A stretch of 64,000 nucleotides of DNA from Balanoglossus misakiensis. Its lineage: Eukaryota > Hemichordata. The notes below the pieces were generated by a model, which worked only from the letters and a program-made list of their open reading frames with translations, had not been told where the DNA came from and made no database searches. Every line of letters begins with the position of its first letter. Positions within the stretch are counted from its first letter, which is position 1. A program made the position numbers and the translations under genes. This document shows, piece by piece, positions 61,490 to 64,000 of this stretch. The stretch covers positions 8,618,001 to 8,682,000 of the forward strand of contig CM082593.2 of NCBI GenBank assembly GCA_040954595.2. The letters run 5' to 3'.

Positions 61490-63050
61490 GGTGGATTTCA
61501 GCTCCTCCTAAAATCATGCAGGTGTTCCAACACATACTTCAGTTCGTTCTACAGTAAGGAGTTCGTTCCAGAGTGAGGTTCCACCAGCCTGCCTTGTCCT
61601 GTATATCCACGGCTGGTCCTTTTTTAAATAAAATCATATCATTGGCGTTAAAATCTACTCTACCCGTGTTCCCGTCTCTTCATCAACCGACATCCCAACC
61701 AGACTCTACCAATGTATGTATCCCCCAATTATTGGGAGACATGACATGACGCAGATAGGCCTACATGAGAAGTAGGCCAGTAGGAGTCGACCAATAGGAG
61801 TAATCGGACAATTCTTGAACGTTAACTTCTGTATGCATTGTATTGTTACTGAGGAAATACTTGTCATTTGGGGACAATTTTCTCCCCCAAATCGGCAAGA
61901 TCGGTACATAATGTTACACACACAATGTGTGCGTAGCCTACATCAGAGCTAACTCGGTGTGCATCTATAGAAAAAAATATTTGTGAAAAATTGATTCAGA
62001 TACGTAGGTTTTTTTCATTATCTACGGTATAAATTGCTATAAAATACAAGTTTTAATTATCTCAAAATTCATGTTTCGGAATAAAACTTTTGCACAGTTC
62101 GTCTACTGAAATATGAAAAGACGTTTTACTATCTGGTTCCCCGGCCCCGCCCATTCCCACCGCTGGCTGCGCTACGCTAAAAGGAAAGGATGGCTTTGCT
62201 CGTCACCGTGACTGCAGTGGAACGGAATCACTCTATAACATCCGGTGCAATGTATCTACCGCCCGGAGAAACTTTCATAGCCAGTTTGGGCCATCTGGCC
62301 TTATATATTACATTACACGGCTTGCAATGAACATCCGAACACTCGGAGCTGTGAAGAGACAAAAACAAAACGTGGCGTTGAGGGCGCTGTATAGTCGTGG
62401 TGTCATGGCGGGGAGATTTAAACTTCTAACTTCCATCGATCGGTTTGAATGGAGCGCCAAGCCCTCAGAATGGAATATTATTCCTGAAATACTGGTTCCA
62501 AGTATTCGCCAGAGGTCCAGGTGCAAGTTTTATCATGAACAGTTCAATTTTCTTGTGTAGTTCTATCGCAGGCAGTGGAAATTGTCCAACGTAATGGAAT
62601 TTTGCACGATTGCGTCACAAGGTGTCATGGCGGACTTTATCTCTGTGACGAGAATATTCGAAATGGATGTCGTCACTGAACATGGAGAATAGTATACATG
62701 ATTTTTGTGCGCGTTTGAATCCAAATTTCATGGTGGAGTCCATCTGAAGATGTTACACAGTGTGCATGGAATATCGTTGGTCGACTTGAACGTTTCAGTG
62801 AGTATTATTTCATTAAATTATCGTGTTTACAAAAAACATGCCGTGACGTAATTTGTGAAACATTTGTGACCCCCCATGCATTGACAAAGGACTTTTACAC
62901 ATATTCATAGTAAGCGAAAAATTTGGTTTCACATGCATTTTTAGGCTTTTTATATCATAATAACGAGTTTGTATGAAAGTTTAATACTCATAGTCGTATT
63001 CATAGGACAAGCCAAAAAGTCAGTAATTCCATTGCAAACCAAAACTATTC
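61490..63050. other. Intergenic; possible promoter and unproven exon near 62150-62520
   Basis: A 25-bp sequence at 62150-62174 is identical, in reverse, to 20631-20655. A plus frame at 62327-62557 opens with MNIRTLGAVKRQ, includes basic and hydroxylated residues, and might be a first coding exon running out of the window. No partner exon was found, so it is not called as a gene. Confidence 0.3.
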
Positions 63051-63074
63051 ATATTAATTATTTATTTTATAAAG

Positions 63075-63490
63075 CATGACGAGACAACCTCTTGTCAGAA
63101 TCCTTAGAAATGTTGTAGGCATGTTCCTAGGGATAAGCTGTTGTACGTATATGTAATACCTTGGTGAAATTTGCATATTTGTGTTCTTGGGGCAATTTTG
63201 GGGGATTTTGCACCCAAAATTGTTTTCTATGAAACCGTTTATCAGATTGCTTTGAATTTTTGTAGGCATATTCCTTATGGTGATTGAAGTATAAAGAAAT
63301 TGTACAATTCTGGTGATATTTTATTCTGGTGATATTTGCATATTTGTGTTTTTGCCACTTTTGAGGCAATATTGTTTTCTCTGAAACTGCTTTGACATTT
63401 GGTGGGAATAATCATTAGTGGGAACTCAAGTCAGGTAATGAAAAGTGTTGGTGAAATTTGTGTTCTTTGGGCAATTTTTGGTGTTTTTAT
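63075..63490. repeat. Diverged tandem repeat, about 3 units of 120-150 bp
   Basis: Units share TTGTTTTCTMTGAAACYG, TTTGTAGGCAT and GGTGATATTTGCATATTTGT blocks in the same order near 63110-63220, 63221-63375 and 63376-63490. Confidence 0.5.
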
Positions 63491-63546
63491 TAAAATTTTT
63501 TACAAAGAATTTACATTATACACAGTAACACGAAATGAGTCGTGTA

Positions 63547-64000
63547 TCAATTTGATGCTCTTACAGTGTGAAATTTCTGAGTACCAACAACTGTCTTCAC
63601 ATATGGTCTATCCCGATCTGTTTTTCGGTCAATGAATACAAACTCTCTCTTTGACAAATATATGTTGTCACCACTCTTCACCATCTTGGGCACGACTTTC
63701 AATATTTCTTCACAGTAAGTGAACAGACTCTTAGCATCACGAATTAGGGCCCTACCACTGATGACAGCTTGGTGACAGCTATTCTTTACGACTGCCCCTA
63801 ACCCATCACAAACTGATTTTCCGTGGCTGGTTTAAAAAAAGTTGTGAACTATAAGAGGTTGGGTCATTTGTGATATTTCTAGGAATGAGTGTTTCCTCTT
63901 GTATTGGCTTGCGCAACCGCAGTGAACTCATTCAGTTCCTGCAGTTTGTTTCCATGTGAATCTTGAATAAGTTGTATGGCTGCATCTTCAAGGGCTATAA
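63547..64000 (-). pseudogene. Broken fragment of a repeat-associated protein (SHGKS-DG motif)
   Basis: A minus-strand frame without start codon reads SHGKSVCDGLGAVVKNSC, then about 65 residues including RDRPYVKTVVGTQKFHTV, to a stop at 63547-63549. The motif NFF-x-SHGKG-x-DG-x-G-x-x-K is familiar from multicopy invertebrate proteins of unknown role. A stop (TAA) separates HNFF from TSHGKS, close to 63835, and an upstream piece near 63880-63998 (LEDAAIQLIQDSHG) is in another frame and also ends in a stop. The window edge cuts it. Confidence 0.5.

Noticed and set aside
62327-62557. 77-codon plus-strand open frame MNIRTLGAVKRQ
   Set aside because: Could be a first exon, but no second exon, homology or clear donor supports it within the window.

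Overview
This is animal nuclear DNA, very probably from an invertebrate deuterostome (lancelet, hemichordate or echinoderm; the species cannot be fixed from sequence alone). Signs are GT-AG introns splitting every gene, AATAAA polyadenylation signals, many palindromic miniature transposons, a tRNA-derived SINE, and metazoan Ty3, BEL/Pao and non-LTR retroelement remains. Four genes could be assembled from start to stop by joining exons whose splice phases agree at every junction.

Layout. 1-1790: decayed Ty3/Gypsy pol fragment, minus strand. 3326-20210: a 21-exon polycystin-1-family gene, minus strand, about 2639 aa (signal peptide, unidentified N-terminal ectodomain, PKD and REJ domains, GPS, PLAT, polycystin channel). 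20211-20776: CpG-rich divergent promoter. 20777-26617: mitochondrial transcription factor TFAM, plus strand, 8 exons, about 277 aa. 26618-30756: transposon-rich spacer. 30757-52065: lysosomal cation channel TMEM175, plus strand, 21 small exons, about 505 aa. 52066-56398: spacer with repeats. 56399-59965: short-chain dehydrogenase of the HSD17B1/RDH8 type, minus strand, 4 exons, about 289 aa. 60210-61485: two non-LTR retroelement remains in opposite orientation. 61490-64000: no confident gene, a diverged tandem repeat, and a broken minus-strand fragment of a repeat-associated protein at the right edge.

The genes do not form a pathway: a ciliary/sperm-type polycystin, a mitochondrial DNA packaging factor, a lysosomal K+/H+ channel and a steroid/retinoid dehydrogenase are simply neighbours. 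Only the polycystin and TFAM are regulatory neighbours, since their start codons diverge from a shared interval of about 570 bp.

The most distinctive structural signal is a set of at least seven unrelated short inverted-repeat families that nearly all begin and end with TTAA. One copy sits inside another family's copy, where an unoccupied relative shows the original site. Other notable items are a 1.27-kb element with long inverted termini built of tandem repeats, a poly-G element nested in another MITE, and a 25-bp identical sequence shared between the TFAM promoter and position 62.15 kb.
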